The notes below the pieces were generated by a model that worked only from the letters and a program-made list of their open reading frames with translations, ran no database searches and had not been told where the DNA came from. Of a DNA stretch of 64,000 nucleotides, positions 43,293-54,343 are shown one piece after another (the stretch's first letter is position 1; every line of letters starts with the position of its first letter). The DNA is from Antitrichia curtipendula (lineage: Eukaryota; Streptophyta; Bryopsida; Hypnales; Leucodontaceae): positions 19,184,725 to 19,248,724 of the forward strand of contig OX579634.1 in NCBI GenBank assembly GCA_951230915.1, written 5' to 3'. The position numbers were made by a program, and so were the translations under genes.

Positions 43293-44241
43293 AAAAACTC
43301 CCCCTTTGGAGAAATAGATTTGAGGGACAAAGGGTTGCAGAATTTGTTCCTTCCTTCCCCTCAGAATCGAAATGTTTATGAATTTTTTCATGAAAGTTCA
43401 AATTCAACCCATTCTTGTTATATAGGTCACCATATTTCCAACCATAGGTTGATTACAAAATTGCCCATGGATCAATGCAGGTGATAATTGTGGCCTCCAC
43501 TGTACATCTTAGTATCACTGTACACCTCCCCAGGTATTGTTCTCACCAAACGCCAAGTGAGAACATTACCTTCAGAAATTCGGGAAAAACCCTGGCCTGT
43601 GATGACCTACCAATAAACGGACCCTTCAACGGATCAGCGATCGTTACTTACAGGAATTCTCGATGAGGTTCAGACGGCATATGCCTGCTGCGCTCCAAAG
43701 GTATTAACTGTGGCCATGGGCAAATAAGAATCCTAAAGCAAGCATGGTTGAGGCTAAAAGTTTCATCAACTTCCACCTCGGATGATTGAAAATCACGAAG
43801 CGTCAAACAAGAAATCCCAATTATAAAATCAGTTTTTGGGCTAATTTCAGAAATTGGCCCAAAACACTTCATGACAAACACTTCCTTAAGCAAATTTGAT
43901 ATCGAGTGGAATTTGTTCATCAATGCTGGGCTCCGGGGTGCAGGTGCACACGCACACTAAGAAATATTTACATCAAAAAACAACAATCGAAGCAGGGTTC
44001 TTATTTTCGGAATAATTCGAAAACACGAGTACACGATCCTCAGAAGACCAATTAATTTCGATTCTTCAGCTAATTAGAACCAGTCTTGAACAGTTGTGTG
44101 ATGCTTGTGATTTTCTGATTGCATATGGTTGGGCACGACACCAACCAGACAAAGGAAATGGAAACCATCGGCGAGCAGGCAGATGAAAGACTTCTAGCAG
44201 TTCACAAGAATTGCCACTACTTGAGATCATGAGGCAACGCG
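43293..44241. other. spacer downstream of eEF1B gamma, no gene seen
   Basis: No conserved coding frame. The right edge meets the presumed 3' untranslated region of eEF1B gamma. Confidence 0.45.
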
Positions 44242-44247
44242 TTTATT
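44242..44247 (-). terminator. candidate polyadenylation signal of eEF1B gamma
   Basis: AATAAA on the minus strand 332 nt past the stop codon; plausible but not the only possible site. Confidence 0.35.
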
Positions 44248-44578
44248 TTCCCAAGTCAACTGATCAATGAACACATTCCAAAATCTCGTCCTCTAAAACT
44301 TTTGTATAGCATCGTTTCGTAACCTGACTACCGCGCTGGCAGCCTGACGGCCCAAATATTTCGAGGAGAAATCTCACAATCAAATGATTAGGAAGATTCA
44401 AGTAAAAGGTAAAAACATCTTCCTTCCACGTGCTCAAATTGTGCCTTCCAAATACAGTCTCTTTCCAACTCTGCTCCAAAAATGAGGACAAGCTACTGCC
44501 TATTACATAAACTGCAAAGGAAGCAGTTGATATGGCACTACTAGGTCAGACTCTACTCAGTCACCACGAGTAAACAGA

Positions 44579-47340
44579 TCACTTGAAGCACTTGGCCTCC
44601 AAAAGCTTCTCACCTTGGATAAGATCGGGCTCCTCAAAGTAAGCGTTCACAAGAGCTTTCTGAGATTCATTTTTGATGTCGACCTTGTTCCAATCGTAGA
44701 GCTCCGCATCGTAGCACTCCTCCAACACCATTTGAGGGACGTCCAGACCCCTGAACAGCCAAACTCCCTTGATTTTGAAGGGTGCCTTGTCTCCAAGAAT
44801 GCACATCTTTCCGAAAGCATACTTACGTGCCAAGTCCATTCTTTGGAGGAACCCTCCAACCTTGTTCAAGGTAACGAAAGTTACTTGGTTCTCGTCATTA
44901 TGCTTGTAATCACAAAACCACAATGAATAACCTTCAGGATCAAACATCTCCCAGAACCCTGTAACATTTAACACGGAGATTACATTAGAATCTGCGGGAA
45001 GGACTGCAAGGCGTGCAGCAGTACATTCAAACTGGTTCACAATGAATGGAGAGACTGTCCCCCTGGGAGGCAATGAAAAGGCACTACAAGCAAATCAGAG
45101 AACAAATCTCTCGATTAAGAAATCATTTGCAAAGACTTTGGCTCACCACTAATAGCCAAATGGAAGTCTTTGGCTTTCGTGTTAGAATATAAACGCTTCC
45201 AGTTATCAAGGACCATTGGGCTAGGTGGGAGCAGGTCCAAGGAGTTCTTCGTTTTCTTCACTGGAGCAGCCTCTTCTTCATCGTCGATTGACTCAGGTGC
45301 CGGCGCGGCCTTTTTTGGCGCAGGTGCAGCCTTCTCTTTCTTAGGCTTGGGCGCATGTTCCTTCTTCGGAGAACCTTTCTCTTTCGCAAATGCACCAGGA
45401 GTATGATTTGAATGGTGGCCTTTCGCAGGAGGTGGTCCCAAGGGCTTGCCTGCTTGAACGATCTCTCCAATGATCTTCTTAAAGTTAGGCTGGTTGACCA
45501 TTGTCCAGAAATACCTCTCAACATGAGGATATTCCGCAGTGAACTCCTTGGTAAGAGCCACGTGGACTGGGTTGAATAAGTTGCAGGTCATGATAATATC
45601 AGCAAGTGTTACCGAGTCGCCGACAAGGTAAGTTTGAGACGCCAGGTGGGTATTAAGAGCAGTGAGACCTCTCTTGAAGCTGCTGAGGGCAGAAGCTTCC
45701 AACTGAAATCAGTGCCAGGAAACTAGATTAGACAGATAATAAGGACAGGACGTGAAACTTAAATACGAGTTAACAGATTGGAGATCCAAGATGTTCTTGA
45801 AAGTTGTCTCACCATATAGGATGTCCTTATCTGATGTATTCCAGTATGAAACATCTTTCACTATCTTCGGAGGGCACAAATTACTTACGAGTTCTGTACA
45901 TTGCAAAACCATGATTCTGATATGGAATTGCCACATAATGTTACACGACATAGTGGCATAGAAGACTATAGTCAGTCTGGAGCTTTCGAAGTAATCGGGG
46001 ATTCACAGGTTCGAAAGACAAACCTCCTCATTGAAGACTCCCATTCCAAGACGAGGATAGATCCATCTGGAAGAGTGGCCGTCGATTTCAAGGGTAGCGA
46101 TTTCAATCCACTGGTCGACCAAAGCCTGTCATATTGCTCTGATGCATGTCAGAATTGTAACAAAATGTTCTAAGAAGACCTGAAAGAAATCCACAATTTC
46201 AAAAGAAATGCATATGGTGTTAATTTTTTTTTCAATCAACCATAAATATGTCGTGAATAAGACGTTGCAGACATGATGGAGTCGAGATCGACACTTACCC
46301 TCTCGTAGTGGGATGAGCCGAGGAGACCAACATCCTTGAGTCCAGCCACTGCATTCATTAAAAAATAGTAAGATATCTAACCGAAAAAGAGAACATGGCA
46401 AAGACATGAAAGAAATCGCACGAACGTTACATCGGTTTAGATGTTACGAACTCACCGTAGCGAGCAATAGCGTTGCTTTCAAATACAGTTCCCTCAGCAG
46501 TCTCTAGCACAGGAACCTGTGAACATACAGTCCACGTCGGTACTTAATAATCAAACCACACCGAAGCGTACTGAGCATTTCATAGTTTGCGGAGTAAAAT
46601 TTCCAGATTCATTTAATCTTTAAATCAGAAGTTCCAAATCCTCATCGGATTGCTGCACCACAGTAGCGGGTAGGTATGAGAGGGGGGTACCACTGAAGGA
46701 AACGATCATAACAACCATCGAAAAAGTGAACTAGCAGGTGATCCACAATAAATTAACCCATTGTCGCGAAAGGTGAACGTTCCAAGGTGAATCTAAACGG
46801 TCCGTCTAAACAAAAGTCTACCCCAGCAACCGCCTTGTAATCGAGCTTCTAATAGTTCACAGGAAAATTTCACAGGAAAAACTGACATAGAAATCAGTGA
46901 CATTTACTCTTCCGTACGACTCTCAGTATACCTCAGAAAAGACGACGAAAACAACAACTTACCCTCTTGTTCATAAGATCTGAGACGAGCAAAGAACTAA
47001 ACGCCAAGCCCAAAATCACCAATCACGAGGAAGAAAGAACCATTACCTTGCCCATGGGGTTCATCTTCATGAACTCCGGTGACTTAATGGTAGCCCAATC
47101 GAAGTCGGGCGTGGTCTCCACCTTCACACCGACATACTCGGCGGCAATCAAGGTCTTGTAGGCATTCTTGTTCGCCTTATTCGCGTGAATCTTCTGCTCA
47201 CACCATAATTGCAACAACATCGGCAAATCAGACCTAAAATAAACTACCAATAACAAACCCTAGAACACAACAATACAACAATCCCACCAAAAGCCATTCA
47301 GCACAGAAAAGCTAAATGCGAAACGTACGAGGCCAGCCAT
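44579..47340 (-). CDS. EEF1G: translation elongation factor eEF1B gamma subunit (435 aa, 7 exons)
   Basis: Exons in transcript order: 47340-47329, 47193-47047, 46516-46456, 46348-46299, 46125-46024, 45702-45147, 44958-44579. All introns are GT-AG and phases agree (1308 nt). The first exon codes only for MAGL. Residues 1-~80 are a GST-like N-domain (ANKANKNAYKTL, AAEYVGVKVE, MNPMGKVPVLE) and ~90-205 a GST C-domain with THLASQTYLVGDSVTLADII. A Lys/Pro/Ala/Glu-rich linker covers ~206-276. The conserved eEF1G C-terminal domain (PF00647) covers 277-435, with NSLDLLPP, FDPEGYSLWF, GGFLQRMDLARKYAFGKM and the terminal KCFK. The protein is the structural subunit of the eEF1B complex that recharges eEF1A with GTP in the cytosol. 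Length matches the family (about 410-440 aa). Confidence 0.97.
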
Positions 47341-47780
47341 GGCTGCAGAGCTTGCGACGGAGAAAGAAAACCGCAGAGAGGATGCCCGAGAGAGCAAGTC
47401 GCAGATAGGTAGCAGCAGCTGCTGCTGAGCAAGGCGGCAATAATCTGAAAGGGATGGTCGAGACCTAGAAAGGAGGGAGGCGGCTGCAAGGGAGCGCTTT
47501 GTACACCCCCAAACCCTAAGCTTACAAACGCCCTGTTTCCGTCGTCCCTGCTGGTCTTTCACTGGGATCGAAACCACGGTGGGGAGGGAGGCTCGCGTCC
47601 TCCCGGCCCTCCGATCTGCCTCTGCCAGTCGTCACCGTCGATCGAAGAATATACCTGATGCTGGTCGCGAGAGTCTGCCGCCGGCTTGCGGCATCGGGCG
47701 GCAGCCGGCAAAGTGAAGGAAAATCCCACCGCCCGGCCAAAAGAAATTTCTCCCAGTTCAATTAAGGGATTCTTGCCCTC
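47341..47780 (-). promoter_or_regulatory. promoter and 5' region of eEF1B gamma
   Basis: GC-richer than the nearby spacer, ending in an abrupt change to AT-rich DNA near 47770. Besides the telo-box it has no named motif I can defend. Part of it is 5' untranslated sequence. Confidence 0.5.
47511..47519 (+). promoter_or_regulatory. telo-box upstream of eEF1B gamma
   Basis: AAACCCTAA about 171 bp upstream of the start codon. Telo-boxes are established elements of plant promoters for translation factors such as eEF1A and for ribosomal proteins, so the location fits. A second AAACCCTAG at 47255-47263 lies in the first intron. Confidence 0.6.
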
Positions 47781-48167
47781 TTCTCCAAATTCTGTGAAAA
47801 ATACACGTGATGTTTGTACAATAAAAAATTTAGATTCAACAATCCATATGGTTAGATCTGTGATTGAAATCACTGATTTTTTTGTATAAAATTTAAAATT
47901 ATTTTGTAATTCAATTACAAATAAGATATTGAGAATCTCTAAATGAAATTTCTTGTAATGGGTTGAAATGTAATAATCTAAGTGTAGTGATGTTTGGAGA
48001 TTTTAAGTTGCTTGATTTTATGAGTTAATTTTTTCAAGAAGCACTCTTGATTCGTCTAAAGTAAGATCTCAAAAGAAATTTTTGGTGGAAATAATGGTAT
48101 AAAATGAAGCATAAATTTTTTGCAAATCATCCCTTGTCTAATTGGATCACACATGCACAAAGGTATC
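47781..48167. other. AT-rich spacer, no gene seen
   Basis: No conserved frame or repeat. Confidence 0.5.
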
Positions 48168-48730
48168 TTAACTCCTAAAGCCCAAAGGGTGTTATCTATC
48201 AAAAATCACTTAAAACTACCACTTCTATTGCATTCACTTAAGGAAACCATTTTTTTTTTAAAAGTTAACGTAGGATCTTAAACTTAACTTGTCTGAGATG
48301 ATGTAGTAAAAATTTCATCATGTAGTAAAAATTTTGACTGTACGGATTGGAAGATCTTAGCATTCAAAGTTGGACAAAAAAAAATTCGTAAGAAGATGCT
48401 TAAATTGCCCAAAAAACTAAGATTGTCCATAACTTTCTCATCCCTAGTCCAAATAGAATGAATCAAAGCTTCATGTATAGATAAAAACATAACATTTTAG
48501 GAAAAAAATTCAAAAAAATTATTTTGACTTTTTGTAATTTTTGGGGGGCTACTTGCCAATCTCCATTTCTTGCTTATTGTGCCATAACTTTTTCATCCGG
48601 CATTGGATTGAACAAAAATTATATACCCACAAAGCTCTTGTAAAACTACACAACTTCAAAAAAATCTCCAAAAATTTCACTTCAAATTGAGACAATAGGA
48701 ACCCCGAGGGGACAAATAGTCCTTTAGGGG
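48168..48730. mobile_element. diverged piggyBac-like element
   Basis: The left side reads TTAACTCCTAAAG and the right side ends CCTTTAGGGG, mirroring the family ends. The right TTAA has been lost or altered. The interior shows general likeness to the family (GCCATAACTTTTTCATCC style motifs) but is strongly diverged. Confidence 0.5.
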
Positions 48731-51117
48731 TCCTTAGAATTTTGTAGTATTTTTTTTACTTGCAAAAAGTGAATGACAAATAAGAAAACAAAATTCAATT
48801 TTGTAAATCGGTCCAAAAAGGACTAGTTAGGCAGTTAGAGATTATGGTAGAAATTTCAATGTCATGACTTTTAGCTTTGAGTGTGTTTTCTTCTTATTAG
48901 AATGAATGACTTCTTTATGGTTTCAATTTCCATCTTCAAGAAGAATTCATTGCATTTAGAAAATGCATTATTTCAGATATTGTATGAATGCTTTATGAAG
49001 TTTTGAAGTTTTTTTAATTTATGCGTAAATAAAATCTTGAGTAGACGTTTATTCTTCAATTTCTAAATGTTTTTATAGTTATTAAATTATGTGTTTGTAT
49101 ACATATACATACATACATCTGTCAAAAAACTGAAAAGAGCCAAAAATTACACTAACCTTCCTAAAATTGGCAGTTTTTTTATGATATTGACAATAATGAT
49201 TTATTTTTAAAAAATTTGTTGGATCAATTATTTGCAATATGAACTCTAGTCTTTGAACCAGAAAATTGAACCTAAAAATGCATTATACGGTTGTGAAATA
49301 TAAATTGAATACATTGCCCAATTCAACAAATATTTCAAATCCAAGGGCATTAAGATGTAACAATGGTCTATATTGCAACATGTACTCTCTCTACAATGGC
49401 TAATGCTATTCCATGCTCTCATTTCCAAAAATTCAAATGTTGTGAGAACCAACATCATTTACATGTTTGTCAAACTATTGATATTTTAAATTCTATAAAT
49501 GTTAATTTCCTTTAATTTTTTGTAAAACAATTTGAAATGATGTATACTAATATGCCAAGGCACAAAAATTATTTTTAGAGCTTTAAGAAAAAATTGGCAA
49601 AAGATAAAATAATTCCAAATCAACTTGAACAAAATTGAGTTCTAGACGACGCTAACTTTGAAATTGATTTTCTTTCAAATCGCAACCAATTTTTTCTACA
49701 AACTTCCATGATAATGTGTAGTATGTGGCATACTACAACTTCTGTATATCTACTTCTAGACTTTGTCCCTTGATGCTTACAACATGGTTGTTTGATTGAA
49801 AACATTTCAATTTTATACTCAATTTGACAACTTTGTTAGTCTCTCTCTCTCTCTTTCTCTCTTTAAATTTTTTTTGCCTAGAATGATAGGGTCATTATTT
49901 TAAGCTTTCAATAGGAAGCACATATGGAAACATTCCAAGTTGTGATAAAATGATGCAGGTTTGCACAAACCACACTCACAATGTCATATATGGAATACCA
50001 ACAATTGAAATTCTTGTACGAAATGGTGGTTGTAAAGGACGCAAAGGACTTGAGTACAATGAGCTACCACTAAGTCCTTGCGTAGGTGTACACTCATGAT
50101 ATTACATGGAGTTTAACACCCCAATTTGCACTCAAAGCCACTTCTCCCGCCATTACTTGGAGAATAGATGGACAACCAATAAACGCTTGAAAGACCACCT
50201 ATGATTGTTGAACACCTTGAGGTGTGTGTCAAAGTCCAACAATCAACTCATAGTATAATCTTTTGCAAGAACACTTTGTAACTAGTTGGTTGAGCATTAC
50301 TACCACATGGAGTACAATGTGAGAAGAATATGTGCTCAATGCAATGGCTTCATCACAACATCACGGAGCTCCCTTGGATGCCTCTAGGGAACAGGTTTTC
50401 ACACACTAGAGAGTTTTTTCTTACTTGCACGAAATAATCTTTAATTTATTTCAAAGATTATGCTTATCATGTTTTGATTTTGTAGCTTGAAATTGGTAAC
50501 AAGGATAACAATTTGGAATGTTCTGAAGACACCTCACACACATAGACTAACACACTACTTGTTTGTTGGTTTGCATGGGCATAGGTGAGGAGCATTCCCT
50601 CTACATCCCTTGCATAAATGATTGATTGAAGCTCTTCATTCAACAAACTCTCCTTTTCTACACTTGTGGCTATTTTTTTGTCTTAAATAGTTTCATGGTT
50701 AACTTTTTGCATATGGTATCACAATTCTAGCTTTGGAAATTTGTCTTAGCTAGTCTTTCCAAAGTCTCAACTTGCATAATGTTACTATGGACCACACGAT
50801 CATGTAGGATGTCTTATGAACAATTTTGCTTTGTGGCTTGGCAATTATTTTAACAATTTGAATACATGATTAAATGAAGAGATTCCATCATACAATCTCT
50901 CATAGGGAGCATGAAAATATAATCATAGTTTGTATACTATGTAATCAATTGTTTAATCAAATTTTGACTAGGATATGTGTTGGTTGCAATTAATCCATGA
51001 GTGGTACAAAATTGCATGTATTGGGGTGCATTATATATTCTTTTTTTGCTATCTATCCATGTAGAGATGGTGAATCTCTACCAGTTTCATGATTTTCCTT
51101 GTAACTAGACACAATCT
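48731..51117. other. AT-rich spacer, no gene seen
   Basis: It has a CT microsatellite near 49840-49865 and an ATAC/ACAT microsatellite near 49098-49120. The stretch from about 49960 may be the 5' region of the retroelement relic that follows, but I see no terminal repeat. Confidence 0.4.
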
Positions 51118-51904
51118 TTGCAACAAACAAAGTTCAACTCCAAATTGATCAAATGGTCACCTGATTTGATTCAAATGGAATATGGTGATCCGCTTCTAGC
51201 TTCCTCACCCATAGTCCAAGCAACCTTGGTTGCCATCAATGCTCCAAGCATCTACAAATTTATTTTGGAACAAGACAACATTTCTCTCTTAGATTGTGAT
51301 GACAACGGTGAGCATCCTCCATTGCTCCTCAAGACCCTAAACTTATCCCAATAGCCTATAATTCTTGCATTGATGATTAAGAAAGATGTGGATAGGAGCC
51401 TTGAGCAATTCAAACTTACTCATGCCAATCTTGCTGCAATATTAGATTGTAAAGCTAAGGAGCTCAAACTTGCCACCCATAATGTGAAGCTGATTGAGGC
51501 TGCTTTATGAAAAGCCAACCACATGAATCTTCATAGTCTTCCACATTGATTGTCGGGACCACAGGGACGGCAATTCACCCTCTACTCAGTAGGATCATCA
51601 TACCACAAGCACAACAAGTTACTTTAAATCATCTATTCAATTGTCTCAGGAAGAAATCGACCTAGCTTGCTTGACTTCTTTAGGCCAAGGCCCAGTGGTC
51701 CCTCTTAAGCCAGCCCGCTCAGTAGAATACAAGGTACTGCAGAAGGCTCATCAATGTTGGGCACTCCTCAACATCAACCTCTTGGCCCCTATATCTATAT
51801 AAGCATTGCAAACTTAGGCAAATCTCAATAATGAAGAAGTGGATGCTTTGAAAGTTACATTAAATGTGTTTTGGGGGCATTGGAAGGTTGTTTCAAGCCC
51901 ATTC

Positions 51905-52140
51905 CCTATGTTATGAATTAGCTAGTGCTGATTAGAATAGATAATAATAAAACAAAAATAAAAATATTATTATTACTATTTAAAAATTAATTTTTAAATA
52001 TTATCTGACATGGCAGCTATTTTGCTACGTCAACATACTGTTGTAGCCTAGTTCCCACAGTTCGGAACCTTGGAAGAACTCACAACCTTTAAGTCTAGTT
52101 GAAAAACATCTAATGGTGGGATACATAGACCTAACTTATT
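51905..52140. other. non-coding interruption within the gag-like region
   Basis: Very AT-rich stretch with ATTATTATTACTATT runs between two coding-like pieces. It may be a small insertion, but its ends cannot be defined. Confidence 0.3.
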
Positions 52141-52725
52141 AAAAGATCTACAAGCCATTTCCAACAACTTTTTGTTGGCCTTATACAACCATCATAAATG
52201 CTTAATATCTTAATTGAAGATCCACACCAAACAAGATCTTGAAATTGGCTACGACAGGAATGACAAATTTACTTTGGTATTATGGAATGTCCAGTGCCCC
52301 TATTTGAGATGCCAATGCTCAAAGGATGCTAGGACGGGATGTAGAGGCAACATCCTCTGGTTTGATCAAGCGACATGGTGTATAGTCAACAACCTTAGCA
52401 CATTCTTTCCAAACGTGGATTTTTCTAATTTACCAATTAAATTTGTGGCTTTTGCCACATGGCTCTCAAAGGCAGCTAGAGTAGCTGTTCGGTACTAGAT
52501 TGCCTTTGTTTACGCTCATGAACTTATGGTGGAAGCTTCCATCACTATTAGAAAATTTGTGATCAAATCAACAAAAAATGAGCAAAAAAATGTTGATTTG
52601 GTCTATCAATTTGATGTTGATTTGGATGTGTTGACTTAGACATTGTCCAACAAAAACTTGTTAATTTTTTTGTTGATTTGATCAAGTACAAAAATTAAAT
52701 TAAATTAAAAAAATCTAGACAAGCT

Positions 52726-52856
52726 AATTAGAGGGTGCCACATGGCACTACCACCTAGGCAGCCTCGCCGCACAGGCGGCTAGAGGCATGGGGGTTTGAA
52801 CCCCCAACTTCTCAATTGGAGGCCCATAGCCTTCACCATTGCACCATGCACATATT
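52726..52856 (-). mobile_element. tRNA-derived SINE-like sequence
   Basis: On the minus strand an A-box-like TGGTGCAATGGTGAAGG (52846-52830) is followed about 27 bp later by a perfect B-box, GGTTCAAACCC (52802-52792). This pair forms the internal RNA polymerase III promoter of tRNAs. The rest does not fold as a complete tRNA. It is GC-rich and sits inside the AT-rich CACTA element. Confidence 0.65.
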
Positions 52857-52933
52857 GTCATGAATATAGAAGGAGTAGAATTTTATTTCTATAGTTTTTG
52901 CAATTTGTTTTTCATTTGCTTTGTTAATTCAAC

Positions 52934-53273
52934 AGACTTTGGTGGCCGTTTAGGCATAGTAGAATTATTTTATTTTTTTAGACTTTGGACTAAGAAAAGT
53001 TGAAAAATCAAGCCAAATTTCATCAATAAAAACCCGTTTGCGATTTTGAGTCCCCAATAAAAGTTACGGACAAAATTCAGAGAGGATGTTTAAAAATGTC
53101 AAAGAAAATTTCCATTCCAATCCCTCTCTGAATTTTGCCCATAACTTTTAATTAGAGACTTGAAATTGCAAACGGATTTTTGGAGACAAAAGTTAGCTTG
53201 ATTTACCAACTTTTGTTAATTCAAAGATCTTTTAAAAAGTTACTTACTATACCAAAACGGTCACCAAAGTCTG
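52934..53273. mobile_element. 340-bp foldback element within the CACTA element
   Basis: The ends CAGACTTTGGTGGCCGTTT and, reversed, CAGACTTTGGTGACCGTTT are mirrored, and pairing continues inward for most of both arms (CAAAATTCAGAGAGG, AAATCAAGC, CCGTTTGC blocks). The loop is near 53090-53110. No target duplication is evident. Confidence 0.75.
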
Positions 53274-53883
53274 CTGACTTTTAAAAAATACTGAATTGTG
53301 AATGATTTAGTTAAAAAAAATACCATTTTTCATAGAATTTCGACCATGGTGATTTTAACATTGCTTGAATGCCAAAAAATTATTTGAAACTCTTCTAAGT
53401 CAAAATGAACAAAACGAACAAAAAAATGTTGATTTTTTTTGTTGATGTGGATGTTGTACTACCTGAATCAACAAAAAATTTGTGACCATTTTGTTAACTT
53501 GTGCCAAATCAACAAAAAACTATAAAAAAACTTCAATATAGTATCCAAATCAACAAAAAGTTGTTAATTTTTTTGTTGATTTAGACATCATTTTCTAGTA
53601 ATGCATGATGCTCATTATTGACCCAAACATGAGGCTTTTGTCCCGTCACTTGGATGGCATAGGAATATGCAAGATCAAACGGCTCCTGAAACCAATTGGA
53701 TTCTCTATCGCCAACTCTGGTACTCCCAGCCCTAATGCTCCGAAAAAACACCTATGCAACTTGGTCAACTACAATGCTAGCCTAGATGCTACATTTGCAC
53801 CTAATTTGCATATAAAGTCACAAGGTTGTGGCAACCACTGGGGTGCACATGGTAGTCGTGGAGGGTATAATTGGAAGTTTTGA

Positions 53884-54343
53884 CCAACCACTTGTGAACC
53901 ACAATAGACACCCGCCTTTATCTTATCATCACAAGCTTGCAGGGGCAATAGTTCAAATGTGAATGAGGCATTCGTCTTCTTGTCATCCTCTAATTGTAAT
54001 TCACCAACATCTTTGTTACTCTCATGGATCTTTTCCTAGCTATTGGCTATTGAAAACTCACTCCCCAATGCTAGCATGTCATGATATCCCATAGTCTTGG
54101 ACAACTCTACATTTTGAACATCTAGCAATGAAAAGAAGGATTTTAAATTGAGACAATATTGATTAATAAGAAATGGATTATTATTTCTTTGTTGTGCAGG
54201 ATTTTCCAACAAGATGTTAGTCAAGGACTTGTATGAAGCTCCAACAATATTAGGCTAAAAAAGGCTTGCAATATTTGCACACTTTTTTATTATATCAGGG
54301 TGTTGGAGTCACTAAATCTTTGCCAATTTTTTAGTGAAGTTTT
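53884..54343. other. stretch between the gag-like and RT parts
   Basis: No clear frame on the plus strand. Probably decayed retroelement sequence linking the two parts. Confidence 0.35.

Larger units (their letters stand above)
52543..53603. mobile_element. CACTA-type non-autonomous element with CAT duplication
   Basis: 1061 bp. The ends are CACTATTAGAAAAT at the left and, reversed, CATTACTAGAAAAT at the right (12 of 14 match). CAT flanks it at 52540-52542 and 53604-53606. Many subterminal copies of AAATCAACAAAAA in both orientations fit the CACTA pattern of repeated subterminal motifs. It contains a SINE and a foldback element but no transposase frame. Confidence 0.85.
51118..53883 (+). pseudogene. 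gag-like region of a decayed retroelement, split by a CACTA element
   Basis: Coding-like matter continues in pieces: 51118-51510 (one internal stop, ending in a Lys/Glu/Leu-rich helical part), 51620-51900 in another frame (LSQEEIDLACLTSLGQGP), 52142-52541 (a Cys-rich CPYLRCQCSKDARTGC string and FVAFATWLSKAARVAV) and 53605-53883 ending GCGNHWGAHGSRGGYNW. The last two pieces join in frame across the CACTA insertion. I do not recognise a named domain. Its place directly before a reverse transcriptase in the same orientation suggests a gag or nucleic-acid-binding protein, which is inference. Stops and frame changes make it inactive. Confidence 0.5.

Noticed and set aside
52788..52804. tRNA gene
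   Set aside because: The GGGGGTTTGAACCCCC stem resembles a T-arm, but no full cloverleaf or acceptor stem can be formed; a SINE is the better reading.
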